Notes: generated from the letters alone by a model not told the origin. A stretch of 64,000 nt of DNA from Acetobacterium wieringae (GCF_026646375.1 NZ_JAIPPU010000003.1:62001-126000); one strand, 5' to 3'; shown: positions 33,366 to 42,992, counted from the stretch's first letter. Numbers and translations: made by a program.

Positions 33366-33407
33366 GCTTGGTATTTTATATAAAATGGTTACTAATACAA
33401 TTCTTGT

Positions 33408-35909
33408 TTATACAAATAAGGTGGTTCCGGCATTCTCATTACTGGCGATATAGGTTCCGACGCCTGCAAACTCAATCCCATCAATCAGTTCTTCTTCCTT
33501 AATACCCATCAGATCCATACTCATCGTGCAGGCAATAAAACGAACTCCAGCATTCTGAGCTTTTTTAATCATTGTATCAAGGTCATCAACGTGTTTCTTT
33601 TTCATGATTCCCTTGATCATCGCCGGACCGGCGCCCAACATATTCATCATTGACAGTGGCAGTCGGGCAGCTCCCTTTGGCATCATCGCTCCAAACATTT
33701 TTTCGATAAAGGTTTTATTTTGACCTTTGCCATCTCGTCTTCGCAATGCATTGAGTCCCCAGAATGTGAAAAAGAGGGTGACATTTTTCCCTTGGGCTGC
33801 GGCACCCTGAGCGATGATCATTGAGGCCAAAACCTTGTCCAGTTCCCCACTAAAAACTACCAGGGTGGCATTCTTCTGCGTTGATACAGCGGGCATCAGG
33901 CTACAGGTTTCGCCAGCATTACCTTTTCGAATCACGCTGATAAAGCTTTTTCCCTGGGTTTCCTGTGATACCAGCGTATGACCGTTGGTTTCGCACCAGC
34001 TTTTAATATCGCTGACAAAACCAAAATCAGTGGCGATGATTTGCACCAGCTCCCCGGCGTCAACACTTTGGATCGCCTCATACGTAGCCATTAACGGTCC
34101 TGGACATTGCAATCCGGTGACATCCACCTTTTTCGCAATCACTTGGCTTCCGTCACCGCCCTGATCGACATCACCATCATCGTTTTCGTCTTTTTTGGGT
34201 ATACATTCGCCAACCGTGAAATCTGGCTGAGCCAGTTGATAGTGGGCGGCTTTGTAGGTACTGTAGCCACCCGATAAGTTATAGACATTGGTGAAGCCAT
34301 GGCCTTTTAAGATACGTATTCCCAGATACGCCCGCTGGCCGACCTGGCAACTGACATAAATGGGGGTGTCTTTGGCAATGGGTATTTCATCGATGCGATC
34401 TCTTAAGGTATCGAGTTCAATATTGACTGCGCCCTTGATGGCACCGGCGCTAAATTCAATTGGCGTCCGAACATCCAGCAGAAAGCCACCGTTTTTAATA
34501 ATCTCATCAATCTCAAACCACTCTACAGTTTTATAAACTCCGGTTTCAATGTTGCTTGCGATATAACCCAGGATGTTAACTGGATCTTTGGCTGATGAAA
34601 AAGGTGGTGCATAACATAATTCGAAGTCCTGAAGATCTAAAACCGTCGCACCGGTTTTCATAGCGGTGGCAATAACATCAATCCGTTTTTCAGTGCCGTC
34701 CTGACCAACCGCCTGGGCTCCAAAAATTTGAAGACTCTTTGGATCATAAAGCAGTTTTAAGGCAATATTGGTGGAATTGGGATAGTAACCGGCATGATTA
34801 GCCCGATGCGCAATGACCACCTGATAATCGATTTTCTTCATATCCAGCTGGGCGGCATTATTGCCGGTGGAAGCAATTGTTTTGCCAAAAACTTTAGCGA
34901 CAGCAGTGCCCTGAATTCCCTCGTTTTTCGTTTTAATACCATTAATATAATCGGCTACGACCCGGCCCTGACGGTTTGCCGGCCAGGCCAAGGGAATGGC
35001 GGTTTGGTTTTTAGTTACAAAATCCTGGACTTCAATAGCATCACCAATGGCAAAAATATCGGGATTAACGACTTCGGAATCGGCATTGATGACTTCATAG
35101 TTTTCAGTTGTGATGATATGACCCCGAGGCCCGCATTTGAAAGCAGCATTTTTTGCTAATCCGTTTTCCGGAACAACACCGATGGCTAAAATAACCAGAT
35201 CAGCCTGCAAAACCATGCCGCTCTCGAGAACCACTTCGGTTCCCTGCTTTTGAAAATGATCCACACCATCTTCCAAAATCAGATTAACGCAGTTGGCATT
35301 AATTTCCTGATGAACCAGTTGAGCCATTTCAAAATCTAAAGGTTTTAACACCTGATTCATTTTTTCGACCAACGTTACGTTAATTCCCAGCTCCTGCAGG
35401 TTTTCAGCCATTTCAACGCCGATAAATCCACCGCCAATGACGACCGCCCGTCCGACCTTGCCGCCATCGACAATGGCTTTGATTTTATCGGTATCAGGAA
35501 TGTTTCGGAGGGTTAAGACATTTTGGGCTTCTGACAAACCGGGAATCGGAGGTGCAATTGGTTTGGCACCCGGAGATAAGATAAGCTTATCGAAACTTTC
35601 AGTATATACTTCATCGGTCTGGTGGTTTTTAACTGCCACGGTTTTGGCGATTGGATCAATACTGATAACTTCGCTGAAATTTCGGATATCCAGATTAAAA
35701 CGTTTTGACATGCCATCAACAGTTTGCACCAGTAATTTTTGACGATCCTTAATCACATTGCCGATATAATAGGGCAACCCACAATTAGCAAAAGAGATGT
35801 ACTCATCCCGTTCAAACAAAATAATCTCGTCGTTTTCATTTAAACGACGTAGTCGTGCAGCAGCCGTCGCACCACCGGCAACGCCTCCAATAATTAATAT
35901 CTTTTTCAT
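33408..35909 (-). CDS. CoA-disulfide reductase-like oxidoreductase fused to rhodanese, TusA and DsrE domains
   Basis: 833 residues in four parts. Residues 1-450: FAD/NAD disulfide reductase (IIGGVAGGATAAARLRRL, SFANCGLPYYIG with the redox Cys, VVIGGGFIGVEMAENL). About 460-560: rhodanese with active Cys in YVSCQVGQRA. About 590-670: TusA-like, CPGP in GLQCPGPLMATYEAI. About 680-833: DsrE/peroxiredoxin-like (LVVFSGELDKVLASMIIAQG). Together they suggest sulfane sulfur or persulfide handling in the cytoplasm. The gene overlaps its ArsR regulator gene by four bases. Confidence 0.9.
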   Translation of the reverse strand: MKKILIIGGVAGGATAAARLRRLNENDEIILFERDEYISFANCGLPYYIGNVIKDRQKLLVQTVDGMSKRFNLDIRNFSEVISIDPIAKTVAVKNHQTDEVYTESFDKLILSPGAKPIAPPIPGLSEAQNVLTLRNIPDTDKIKAIVDGGKVGRAVVIGGGFIGVEMAENLQELGINVTLVEKMNQVLKPLDFEMAQLVHQEINANCVNLILEDGVDHFQKQGTEVVLESGMVLQADLVILAIGVVPENGLAKNAAFKCGPRGHIITTENYEVINADSEVVNPDIFAIGDAIEVQDFVTKNQTAIPLAWPANRQGRVVADYINGIKTKNEGIQGTAVAKVFGKTIASTGNNAAQLDMKKIDYQVVIAHRANHAGYYPNSTNIALKLLYDPKSLQIFGAQAVGQDGTEKRIDVIATAMKTGATVLDLQDFELCYAPPFSSAKDPVNILGYIASNIETGVYKTVEWFEIDEIIKNGGFLLDVRTPIEFSAGAIKGAVNIELDTLRDRIDEIPIAKDTPIYVSCQVGQRAYLGIRILKGHGFTNVYNLSGGYSTYKAAHYQLAQPDFTVGECIPKKDENDDGDVDQGGDGSQVIAKKVDVTGLQCPGPLMATYEAIQSVDAGELVQIIATDFGFVSDIKSWCETNGHTLVSQETQGKSFISVIRKGNAGETCSLMPAVSTQKNATLVVFSGELDKVLASMIIAQGAAAQGKNVTLFFTFWGLNALRRRDGKGQNKTFIEKMFGAMMPKGAARLPLSMMNMLGAGPAMIKGIMKKKHVDDLDTMIKKAQNAGVRFIACTMSMDLMGIKEEELIDGIEFAGVGTYIASNENAGTTLFV

Positions 35910-36196
35910 GATAAATCCTCTCCATACAATGCCTTAATAATATTTTGAGCTGGTTTACTGATGACTTCGTAATAAATCTCATTTCCTGTTCGGTAGCCCT
36001 TGACAATGCCGGCATTTTTCAGCTTTGATAAATGTTGGGAAACCCCTGATTGGGAAACTTCAAGGCACTCTTCCATATAGGAAACATTGCATCTGCCATT
36101 GGCGATCAATCCCTTTGTAATACATAACCGGACTGGGTGTCCCAGTGCTTTTAGAATTTCTGCCGTAACCTCATGATCTTTCAAATCCATTTCCAT
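35906..36196 (-). CDS. ArsR/SmtB-family repressor, probably thiol-sensing
   Basis: About 96 residues from ATG 36196, eight bases after GGAGAG. Winged helix: ILKALGHPVRLCITKGL, SQSGVSQHLSKLKNAGIV. Three cysteines (RLC, GRC, EEC) occur in the part where sulfide or persulfide sensors of the BigR/SqrR type have theirs. Because it is translationally coupled to the rhodanese/TusA/DsrE fusion, it likely represses that operon until reactive sulfur appears. The ligand is inference. Confidence 0.82.
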   Translation of the reverse strand: MEMDLKDHEVTAEILKALGHPVRLCITKGLIANGRCNVSYMEECLEVSQSGVSQHLSKLKNAGIVKGYRTGNEIYYEVISKPAQNIIKALYGEDLS

Positions 36197-36239
36197 GAAA
36201 AACTCTCCTTGCATCAACATAATAAATCAGCCTATTATT

Positions 36240-36267
36240 ATTATATTAGACTTTTCTAATATGTCAA
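36240..36267 (-). promoter_or_regulatory. Promoter and operator of the arsR-fusion operon
   Basis: On the minus strand TTGACA (36267-36262) and TATAAT (36245-36240), spacer 16. The spacer is an inverted repeat, ATTAGA-N4-TCTAAT (36245-36260), placed for repression by ArsR. Confidence 0.75.
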
Positions 36268-36630
36268 CTCTTTTTTATTTTGTTTTACTTACAGCGCTTT
36301 TATTCGTAATTCTGTCATCGAAAATTCTATAGACTCGTAATTATTCTCAAAGACGAAAAATGAACAGTTGTGCCTGCTTTAAGTTAACAGTCAAGGAATG
36401 TTACTCCTTAAACTGGTTTTTAATTGCTAATTACATACACATTACCACATTCTAATACTTTAATCAAGGGGATTGTTTTGTCGTTTTTTTTAAGATATCA
36501 TGAATTTTCTGATTCACTGTACAAAAAATGCTCAGTTCAATTCACTGAGCATTTTTAATATTCTTTTAAACCAAATAAATTGGGCTAAACCCATAAAAAG
36601 GTCGACGTGTAATGGATCAATGTAAATTAT
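36268..36630. other. AT-rich intergenic region
   Basis: No gene recognised. It contains the bidirectional terminator at 36524-36556 and otherwise low-complexity AT-rich sequence. Confidence 0.5.
36524..36556. terminator. Bidirectional terminator
   Basis: AAAAATGCTCAGT and ACTGAGCATTTTT form a 13-bp perfect stem with T runs on both strands. It can end the OhrR-like transcript on the minus strand. Confidence 0.88.
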
Positions 36631-37056
36631 TTAATTGCGTCCTAATAATTTATATAATATATGGTACAAGGTAATTGTTTCCTCTTGGGTGATGGGTAAG
36701 CATTCTTTAACTTTACCTGGAATCTGACTGGCAGGTTTTTTGAGGGCTTTGCCTTTTTCGGTGAGTTTAATGATCACGTTTCGTTCATCATTGGGATCAC
36801 GGTTTCGCTCAATTAATTCGATTAATTCAAGACGTTTCAATAACGGTGTCAAAGTCCCCGAATCCAGATAGAGATATTCTCCCATTGTTTTTACGTTGAT
36901 GGTTTGATGTTCCCACAGCACCATCATGGCTAGATATTGGGTGTAGGTTAGTCCGATTTCATCCAGATAGGGTTTATAGCGCTTAATCACCTCTTTTGCA
37001 CTAGCATAAAGCGGAAAGCACAATTGGTTTTCCAGTTTCAGTTGATCGTTGTTCAA
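36631..37056 (-). CDS. ohrR: MarR-family regulator, OhrR-like
   Basis: About 141 residues from a TTG start at 37056, behind GGAGTGAT. LKLENQLCFPLYASAKEVIKRY has the single N-terminal reactive cysteine of OhrR, and YLDSGTLTPLLKRLE and RNRDPNDERNVIIKLTEKG are the DNA-binding and wing parts. OhrR proteins derepress peroxide defence genes when the Cys is oxidised. The neighbouring 3' fragment of a glutathione peroxidase gene is the expected kind of target, now broken. Confidence 0.85.
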   Translation of the reverse strand: MNNDQLKLENQLCFPLYASAKEVIKRYKPYLDEIGLTYTQYLAMMVLWEHQTINVKTMGEYLYLDSGTLTPLLKRLELIELIERNRDPNDERNVIIKLTEKGKALKKPASQIPGKVKECLPITQEETITLYHILYKLLGRN

Positions 37057-37131
37057 GTCAATCACTCCTTTGAAATAATATACCAAACATTATACATCAC
37101 AATTCTGTTGCAGGCAATTTTTCACTGGGGA

Positions 37132-37248
37132 CTATTCGGCTAATAGTTTCTTGATATCATTCTCAATTTTTTCGGCCACATCGGTTGGAGCAAATCGTTT
37201 TACAACCTGGCCGTGTTTATTAATAAGGATTACCACTCTTTCGAGCCG
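37132..37248 (-). pseudogene. Glutathione peroxidase 3' fragment
   Basis: The minus strand encodes VVILINKHGQVVKRFAPTDV and then AEKIENDIKKLLAE before a stop at 37132. This is the C-terminal end of a glutathione peroxidase-like protein (FLINREGQVVKRFAPT in intact members). There is no start and the catalytic parts are missing; an upstream stop lies about 38 codons in. It is a remnant between the OhrR-like gene and the XRE gene. Confidence 0.75.
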
Positions 37249-37263
37249 TTAAATGAAAACTGC

Positions 37264-38547
37264 TCAAACAGTCTTTATTCCGCTACCGATATAATGAATA
37301 TTACGGAGACTGTTTTTTATTTCTTCAGGTGAGCAGACATGGACACTATGGGGTAGATAGTTTAAAAAATCTCTGAATATAATCACTATTCCAATTTCCT
37401 TGACAATCAGTTTTTGGATGTTCTGGTTCATCTCATTGAGCAGGATAAATTCAACGGTCTCTTCATTGATAGAATAACGAATGCACAGGTTTTTTGCGGT
37501 ACCAACCAAGCCGTCCCGTAGTACCGAAATATTAGATTGTTGAGTGATACCCGTCTCCAGCGGTGCGATTGTGGTAGAAACCTTCTCTTCTGGATTAGCG
37601 TTTTTATCCAGGATCATTTCAAGCTGATCATAAGCAATGAACTTTTCTGAGATGGTACTATTTTTTACTTTTTCGAATACCGGAAGAGTGCAATTAATCC
37701 ATTGTACTGATTCTTTTTCAACAAAAGGCATACATTTTCGCAGAATCATCTGGGATTTTTTCTGGTAATAGTCTAGAATTTCAGGATCTTCATAGATAAT
37801 CGCACTTTCAAAATCCCGGTCAATGGTGATTACCTGCTTTGACGTGATAAAATAATTGGGAACAATAATACTGATATCATCATATATTTTGGTTCCTGAA
37901 TAGAAGTAGTACGGTTCATAATCAACATTTGGGAGACTTTTCAGCAATAGAACGGTTTTGAGGATATCAAGATTATTTCCCAGTTTCTTCTTATTGACTA
38001 GAGGGATAATGTTCTGAATTTTTCCGCAGCGATGATTATGACAACTGATCCGCATAATCAACTCATAAAGAAAATAGTGTTTGAAATTGATTGACATGAT
38101 GACATGGGCATCTTCATTCCGCCCCATTTCTTCCATAAAACAACTTCGGATAATTCCTTCAATTTTTACCTGTCCTTTGATAATCCGGGCTTTTTCTGAA
38201 GCTAACTGGGTTTTTACCAGATATTCTTCTGTTTCAATCAACATTTTCTTCTGGTTTGCTTGAGCACTGATTTCGTTATAAAGAACAAAGATATCATGAC
38301 AGTTTTTAAGAACTTCGCAATCGTCATACTCATTCTCATAAAGAGCGTATAATATCTTTTTTTTATCTTTGCTCAGGTTTAAAGCCACCATAATTTTCTG
38401 AAGATCCTCCAGATTTAAACGGCGCTTTCCAGATAAAAAATGCTGAAGGGTGGAACGATCGACCCCCACTTCTTTAGCAAGTGAAAAAATCGTCATATTT
38501 TTTTCTTTTATCATTTCTTTTAATACATTACCGATTTTCTGGCTCAT
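37264..38547 (-). CDS. XRE-family regulator with a large unknown C-terminal domain
   Basis: 427 residues. Residues 1-60 form a Cro/CI-type helix-turn-helix (MTIFSLAKEVGVDRSTLQHF, SGKRRLNLEDLQKIMVAL). The remaining 360 residues match no family I recognise; HNHRCGKIQNIIPLVNKKK and CSPEEIKNSLRNIHYIGSG are distinctive pieces. It may sense a ligand. A 40-bp inverted repeat lies about 85 bases upstream. The XRE domain is certain; the role is not. Confidence 0.75.
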   Translation of the reverse strand: MSQKIGNVLKEMIKEKNMTIFSLAKEVGVDRSTLQHFLSGKRRLNLEDLQKIMVALNLSKDKKKILYALYENEYDDCEVLKNCHDIFVLYNEISAQANQKKMLIETEEYLVKTQLASEKARIIKGQVKIEGIIRSCFMEEMGRNEDAHVIMSINFKHYFLYELIMRISCHNHRCGKIQNIIPLVNKKKLGNNLDILKTVLLLKSLPNVDYEPYYFYSGTKIYDDISIIVPNYFITSKQVITIDRDFESAIIYEDPEILDYYQKKSQMILRKCMPFVEKESVQWINCTLPVFEKVKNSTISEKFIAYDQLEMILDKNANPEEKVSTTIAPLETGITQQSNISVLRDGLVGTAKNLCIRYSINEETVEFILLNEMNQNIQKLIVKEIGIVIIFRDFLNYLPHSVHVCSPEEIKNSLRNIHYIGSGIKTV

Positions 38548-38631
38548 TCTTTCCTCCGTCTTCCGCCTTCATCTGTGAATCTTGATGAAAAGGGGTAACT
38601 TTTAACAAATTGTATTTTATGATAAATAACG

Positions 38632-38671
38632 TTTGCATATTGATGCTTTTATTTTAACATCATGATGCAAA
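38632..38671. promoter_or_regulatory. Long inverted repeat upstream of the XRE regulator gene
   Basis: TTTGCAT-N3-GATG mirrors CATC-N3-ATGCAAA around a 12-base AT-rich centre. The size and place suit an operator for the XRE protein itself. Confidence 0.55.
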
Positions 38672-38843
38672 ATAATCAATAACAAAGAGCTACTATTCAT
38701 TAATGATTGGCATCACTTGCTTCTCGTCAGCTATATTTTGAGCGCAAAAAAAGCGCACGTCAGCCAGATGCCGCGCACGCATGATAAAAATTGGTTTGAA
38801 ATGATTTGAGGGTACCTCTTTCTGTAAGTGTGTCTGAAGTTTA

Positions 38844-39836
38844 CTAGATATAATCAAGTTCTTTCTGTCGTTCCAATTGTCGTTGTGCGGCTTTGATGAC
38901 CGACTCCGTATTATCCGATTCATCGTACTTGGTATAAAACCCAAAAGAAACCGACAGTTTAATGGATTGAACCTTAACTTCATCAAGACTCTTTCGGAAG
39001 CGCTCCAAAGCCCGTTCAACCTTGGCGCCTTCAGTTCTGGGCATTAGTACAACAAATTCATCGCCTTCATAGCGGGCCACCACATCATCACCCCGAACAC
39101 CATACTTAAGAACTTGAACTGCTTTTCGCATGAGAATGTCGCCAACGGCGTGACCATACTCATTGTTGATCTTGGACATGCCATTGATGTTCATAAAAAT
39201 GATCGATAGTGGGTAGTATTGCTCTTCGTCCATACGTTGAAGTTCTTTTTCATAGAATTTGCGGTTGTATACTCCGGTTAATTGATCATAAAAGGATAAG
39301 GACTCCATGTTCTGATCAAGACTGTTTTTATCTTTAAGCATCTCCTTGATGAAACTCCGGTGTTCGGTGACATCCTGCATAAAACAGAGGATTCCGATAA
39401 TTTCACTATTACTATTTTTGATTGGCGCCCAATGATTTTTGCCAACAATGACATTACCACTTTCACTTTCGTACTCTTCAAGGGAAGAAAACTGCTCACC
39501 GGCCAGCACCCGATCAAAAAAGCCTCGTAGATTTTGCCGTTCTTCATTATTGTTAATAATATCCAAAATACAGGTTCCAATCGTAATATTGGCCCCCCAT
39601 TGATCTTTTGCCATCTCTTTATAGCGATTATTAAAGCTTAAATACCGATAGTCCCGATCCAGACCAAAAACAAGAAACTCATGAGTGGTTTCAAGCATGG
39701 TTTTTAACAGACTATTTGCCAACTCCAACTTCTCAGTCAAAGCTAGTACGGCTTCTTCAAATGACTGTTCTTCAAGTTTTTTTCGGTTATCTTCATTGAT
39801 GGTCTCAATATTTACAACACTCATATTTTTACTCAC
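38844..39836 (-). CDS. PAS-GGDEF protein with a degenerate metal site
   Basis: 330 residues, no membrane segment. An N-terminal coiled coil leads to a PAS domain (EFLVFGLDRDYRYLSFNNRY, ILCFMQDVTEHR), then GGDEF (LTGVYNRKFYEKELQRM). The signature is RYEGDEF instead of GGDEF, and the first metal aspartate of the usual DxDxFK motif is Asn (FMNINGMSKINNEYGH). So cyclase activity is doubtful; it might act as a c-di-GMP or GTP sensor. The start is GTG after GGAGGTTGAGG. Confidence 0.82.
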   Translation of the reverse strand: MSKNMSVVNIETINEDNRKKLEEQSFEEAVLALTEKLELANSLLKTMLETTHEFLVFGLDRDYRYLSFNNRYKEMAKDQWGANITIGTCILDIINNNEERQNLRGFFDRVLAGEQFSSLEEYESESGNVIVGKNHWAPIKNSNSEIIGILCFMQDVTEHRSFIKEMLKDKNSLDQNMESLSFYDQLTGVYNRKFYEKELQRMDEEQYYPLSIIFMNINGMSKINNEYGHAVGDILMRKAVQVLKYGVRGDDVVARYEGDEFVVLMPRTEGAKVERALERFRKSLDEVKVQSIKLSVSFGFYTKYDESDNTESVIKAAQRQLERQKELDYI

Positions 39837-40033
39837 TAAGCCTCAACCTCCAAAATTATTTAAATCTTAGATTTAATTAAAATATTCCTGTATTATTCAG
39901 AAATATTTATATATTGTAACATTTCTAGCGTTAAGATTCTACTTTTTTTGCCTATAATTTTTGCATCATTATTATTTATAACGCAACCGGACTGAAGATA
40001 TCCTGTAATTTTTATCATCGCCAAAACTTTAGA

Positions 40034-41914
40034 CTAAAGGTTAACTCCGTCTGGAAATCCTACTGAAAAGCCGGGTTGTTTAAGGAGCTTATTATTGGAG
40101 AAGTCGACTTTTTTCAGTGCGTTACAGCCATAGAAAGCGTATTCCCCGAGGGTTTCCAATTCATCAGGCAGATGAATTGCGGTCAGATTGTCACAGCCAT
40201 AAAAACAGCTAATACCGATATGCTTTAGCTGATTTGGCAGGATCATTTCACTGATCATGACGCAATCTTTAAAGACATGGCTACCTAATGTTTCCAGTTG
40301 ACTATTATCCATAAATGCAACTGATTGGAGTTGTTGACAGCCAAGAAATACCGCTTCTTCAATTTCAATTACAGCATCAGGGATAACCAGTTGTATTAGC
40401 GAGCGACACCCTTCAAATGCAGAAGTGCCAATTCTTTCCAGAACTCTGGCACTGTCCAGATTAATGCTTTTCAACGACTCACAGCCATAGAAGGCAAAAT
40501 CTTCAATAATTTTCAGGGTGCTCGGAATGATTACACGTTCCAACTTCGTACATTGATAAAACATACTGCGTTTGATAATCTCAACACCTTCAGGAATAAC
40601 CACAGATTGTAGCTCAGAATCATGGCGGTATCCATGACTTGCAGCTGTTTGAAATTCAGCAAAATCTTTAAAAACAAGTTCTTTTGTATCATCCACCTGA
40701 TCAAGACCGGCTTCATTGCCAAAGCTAAGCCCTGGATTTTTGAAAAAAGGCTTTGGCTCAGTTTTTGAGAAAAATCCCATTTTCGTTTCACTCGTTGCAT
40801 TTAATGAGGGGGCGTCGTTAAAAGATTCTGGATTGGGTTGATAATTTGTGACGCTTGATGAATGCTCATCCGTTGTTGTATCAGGTGCACTTTCCGTAAC
40901 AAATGCTTTGACACTGTGTTCTGGTTCAGTTATTTCCTGTTTAATGCTGGCAAATTCATTCGCTACGGGCTGCTCGGGGCTATTAAATTGTTTTAGCACC
41001 GCTTCTTTTTCTTGAAGTGCCAGGCTAGCCACAAACATCTCGTTTTTGAGATTATCCAATTCTGTCCGTAGCGGCAGTCGTTCCGTTGCTATGGATTTTT
41101 CAACAGCTTGGTTTGCGTCAAGTTCATTTTTGGAAACTAACAATTCGTCCTGGAGAATTTCCAGTTCTTTCTGGGCTTGGCGGATTTTCTCTGTCAGTGT
41201 TTGAAATTCGGTTTCGGCATCAAATAGGTGCGCTTTCACTGTATGGAGTTTGTTGCGGGATAAATCGAGATCCTGATGACTGCTCTCCAACTCCACTGTG
41301 ATCTTAGTTAGGGCTGCTTTTTTAAATGTTATTTCATCGTTAATCGCTATCAGTTCCTGATCAACTGGTTCTACACCATCACCACGTCCCTTACTGGCAA
41401 TGGTTTCAGCCATAGGATTCTGTTCAAAGATGACCAAATAAAAATCTTCTTTCTGGCCAGCGGAGGTTTCTTTTAAGAGAGGCAACACCCGGATGATCAG
41501 CGCCTCGTTAGCCTTTATCCGCCGTACTTCAATGATTGGAGAATTAACCGCCGAACGACGGGTGATGGCCTGATAGAGCGTTGTATTCAAATCACGACGT
41601 AGTTTTTTGCGAGCCATTTTTAAAATGTTATTGACCCCGGCATAGCCCTGTGCCGGCTCTAAAAACAACCCGGTATGACCATGAACATAGCGAATCGTAC
41701 CTCGTTGATCCACAAGCACTGCCACCGGGGCATAGGTTTTTAAGAGTGTTTCCCGAGTCAGTTCCTCAACCGTTTGCTCAACTGAGCGAATTCTGCGGGT
41801 AAGCGTGAAAAAGAAAGGCCATTCAAGGGCCCCTGCTTGAGATAAAACACGATCTTTAACCCGATATTTTTTTGCAACGTTCATTTCAACTGTTATTTTA
41901 TTTGGTTGTTCCAT
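40034..41914 (-). CDS. CheR-associated PAS/coiled-coil protein with a BspA-type LRR C-terminus
   Basis: 626 residues from ATG 41914, which has GGAGG upstream. About 60-180: a PAS-like domain resembling the linker of CheB-CheR fusions (YAPVAVLVDQRGTIRYVHGH, TGLFLEPAQG). About 200-320: coiled coil. Then a disordered linker. About 430-620: seven LRR_5 repeats, each with an FxxC/FYGC core (AFYGCESLKSINL, AFEGCRSLIQLVI). No methylesterase or methyltransferase domain is in the protein; cheR is the next gene upstream. It is probably a cytoplasmic scaffold in chemotaxis; no known homologue with this order comes to mind. Confidence 0.75.
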   Translation of the reverse strand: MEQPNKITVEMNVAKKYRVKDRVLSQAGALEWPFFFTLTRRIRSVEQTVEELTRETLLKTYAPVAVLVDQRGTIRYVHGHTGLFLEPAQGYAGVNNILKMARKKLRRDLNTTLYQAITRRSAVNSPIIEVRRIKANEALIIRVLPLLKETSAGQKEDFYLVIFEQNPMAETIASKGRGDGVEPVDQELIAINDEITFKKAALTKITVELESSHQDLDLSRNKLHTVKAHLFDAETEFQTLTEKIRQAQKELEILQDELLVSKNELDANQAVEKSIATERLPLRTELDNLKNEMFVASLALQEKEAVLKQFNSPEQPVANEFASIKQEITEPEHSVKAFVTESAPDTTTDEHSSSVTNYQPNPESFNDAPSLNATSETKMGFFSKTEPKPFFKNPGLSFGNEAGLDQVDDTKELVFKDFAEFQTAASHGYRHDSELQSVVIPEGVEIIKRSMFYQCTKLERVIIPSTLKIIEDFAFYGCESLKSINLDSARVLERIGTSAFEGCRSLIQLVIPDAVIEIEEAVFLGCQQLQSVAFMDNSQLETLGSHVFKDCVMISEMILPNQLKHIGISCFYGCDNLTAIHLPDELETLGEYAFYGCNALKKVDFSNNKLLKQPGFSVGFPDGVNL

Positions 41915-41965
41915 AACCGATCCTCCTCTACGTGGTAGCATTAATTCCGGGTGGTGATAGCAAGG

Positions 41966-42793
41966 TTAACACGGCTTGCGATACACCGCTGGCATAATGA
42001 ATTTAAAATTAGTCTGTTTCAGATTAAGGGACTCGGCATGACCAATGAAGAGATAGCCGCCGGGCTCCATATAATTGTACATCTTTTCGACTAGACGATC
42101 TTTGGTTGCCTGGTCAAAATAAATCATCACATTTCGACAGAAGATAACATCAAACTTTTTCTTAAAGACGAAAGTGGGCGTCATCAGATTGAAACGACGG
42201 TAAATCACTTCGTTTTTAATCTCATCCACTACCATCAAGTGATCACTGTCAAAGCTCTGAAAATATTTCAATTTCCAGTTGGGTGGAAGTACCTGCACCC
42301 GATCTTTTTCATAGATGCCTTTTTTTGCGATATCCAGAACCTTGTTAGAGATATCCGTTGCCAATAGTTTTTTGTCCCAGAGATGGGCCTCGGCTCCGAA
42401 AAATTCGGCCATAATCATCGCCAATGTATACGGCTCTTCGCCGGTGGAACTGGCGGCGCACCACAATCGGATATCATGGTTATTTTCGGCTTCTTTTTTT
42501 TTCTTGAGATAAGGTAATACGGTATTCTTGAAGAACTCAAAATGCTCCGGTTCCCGCATAAAAAATGTATGGTTGGTGGAAACCTTATCAATAAGCACCG
42601 AACTGGCTTCTCCGGTTTTATCAGAGATTAAATAATGATAATAGTCGGTAAAACTATCAAAACCTAACTCCACCAGTAGCTTATGAAGCCGCCCCATCAG
42701 TAGAAGTTGTTTTTCCTTTTTTAACTCAATACCATATTCACTATGAATATATTCTGTTAACATGGCAAATTCTTTTTCGGTGATTTGAATCAT
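41966..42793 (-). CDS. cheR: Chemotaxis protein methyltransferase CheR
   Basis: 275 residues. The N-terminal helical part (EYGIELKKEKQLLLMGRLHK) and SAM-binding LWCAASSTGEEPYTLAMIM, FDVIFCRNVMIYFD and GGYLFIGHAESL are CheR signatures. It methylates receptor glutamates. It precedes the PAS-LRR gene by about 50 bases on the same strand. CheB and CheD are not in the window. Confidence 0.95.
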   Translation of the reverse strand: MIQITEKEFAMLTEYIHSEYGIELKKEKQLLLMGRLHKLLVELGFDSFTDYYHYLISDKTGEASSVLIDKVSTNHTFFMREPEHFEFFKNTVLPYLKKKKEAENNHDIRLWCAASSTGEEPYTLAMIMAEFFGAEAHLWDKKLLATDISNKVLDIAKKGIYEKDRVQVLPPNWKLKYFQSFDSDHLMVVDEIKNEVIYRRFNLMTPTFVFKKKFDVIFCRNVMIYFDQATKDRLVEKMYNYMEPGGYLFIGHAESLNLKQTNFKFIMPAVYRKPC

Positions 42794-42963
42794 TTTTCCA
42801 CATCCTCAATCCTGTTATATGTTCAGCCATCGTTTGACTGTGCCTGACAATGGTGAATACTTAGACTAGTTTAACTCAGACCAGGACTCTTGTAAATACT
42901 GAATTTTACCGTCATTGCTGATGATTTTTCTGAATTAATCATACTCATCTGCAAATTATTTTC

Positions 42964-42992
42964 TTGTCAATCGTTTTGAAAAAGGCTATACT
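42964..42992 (+). promoter_or_regulatory. Promoter of the hemerythrin gene
   Basis: TTGTCA at 42964-42969 and TATACT at 42987-42992, spacer 17. Confidence 0.7.

Noticed and set aside
38693-39019. A 108-codon minus-strand frame overlapping the PAS-GGDEF gene end
   Set aside because: It overlaps the GGDEF domain in another frame and has no motif.
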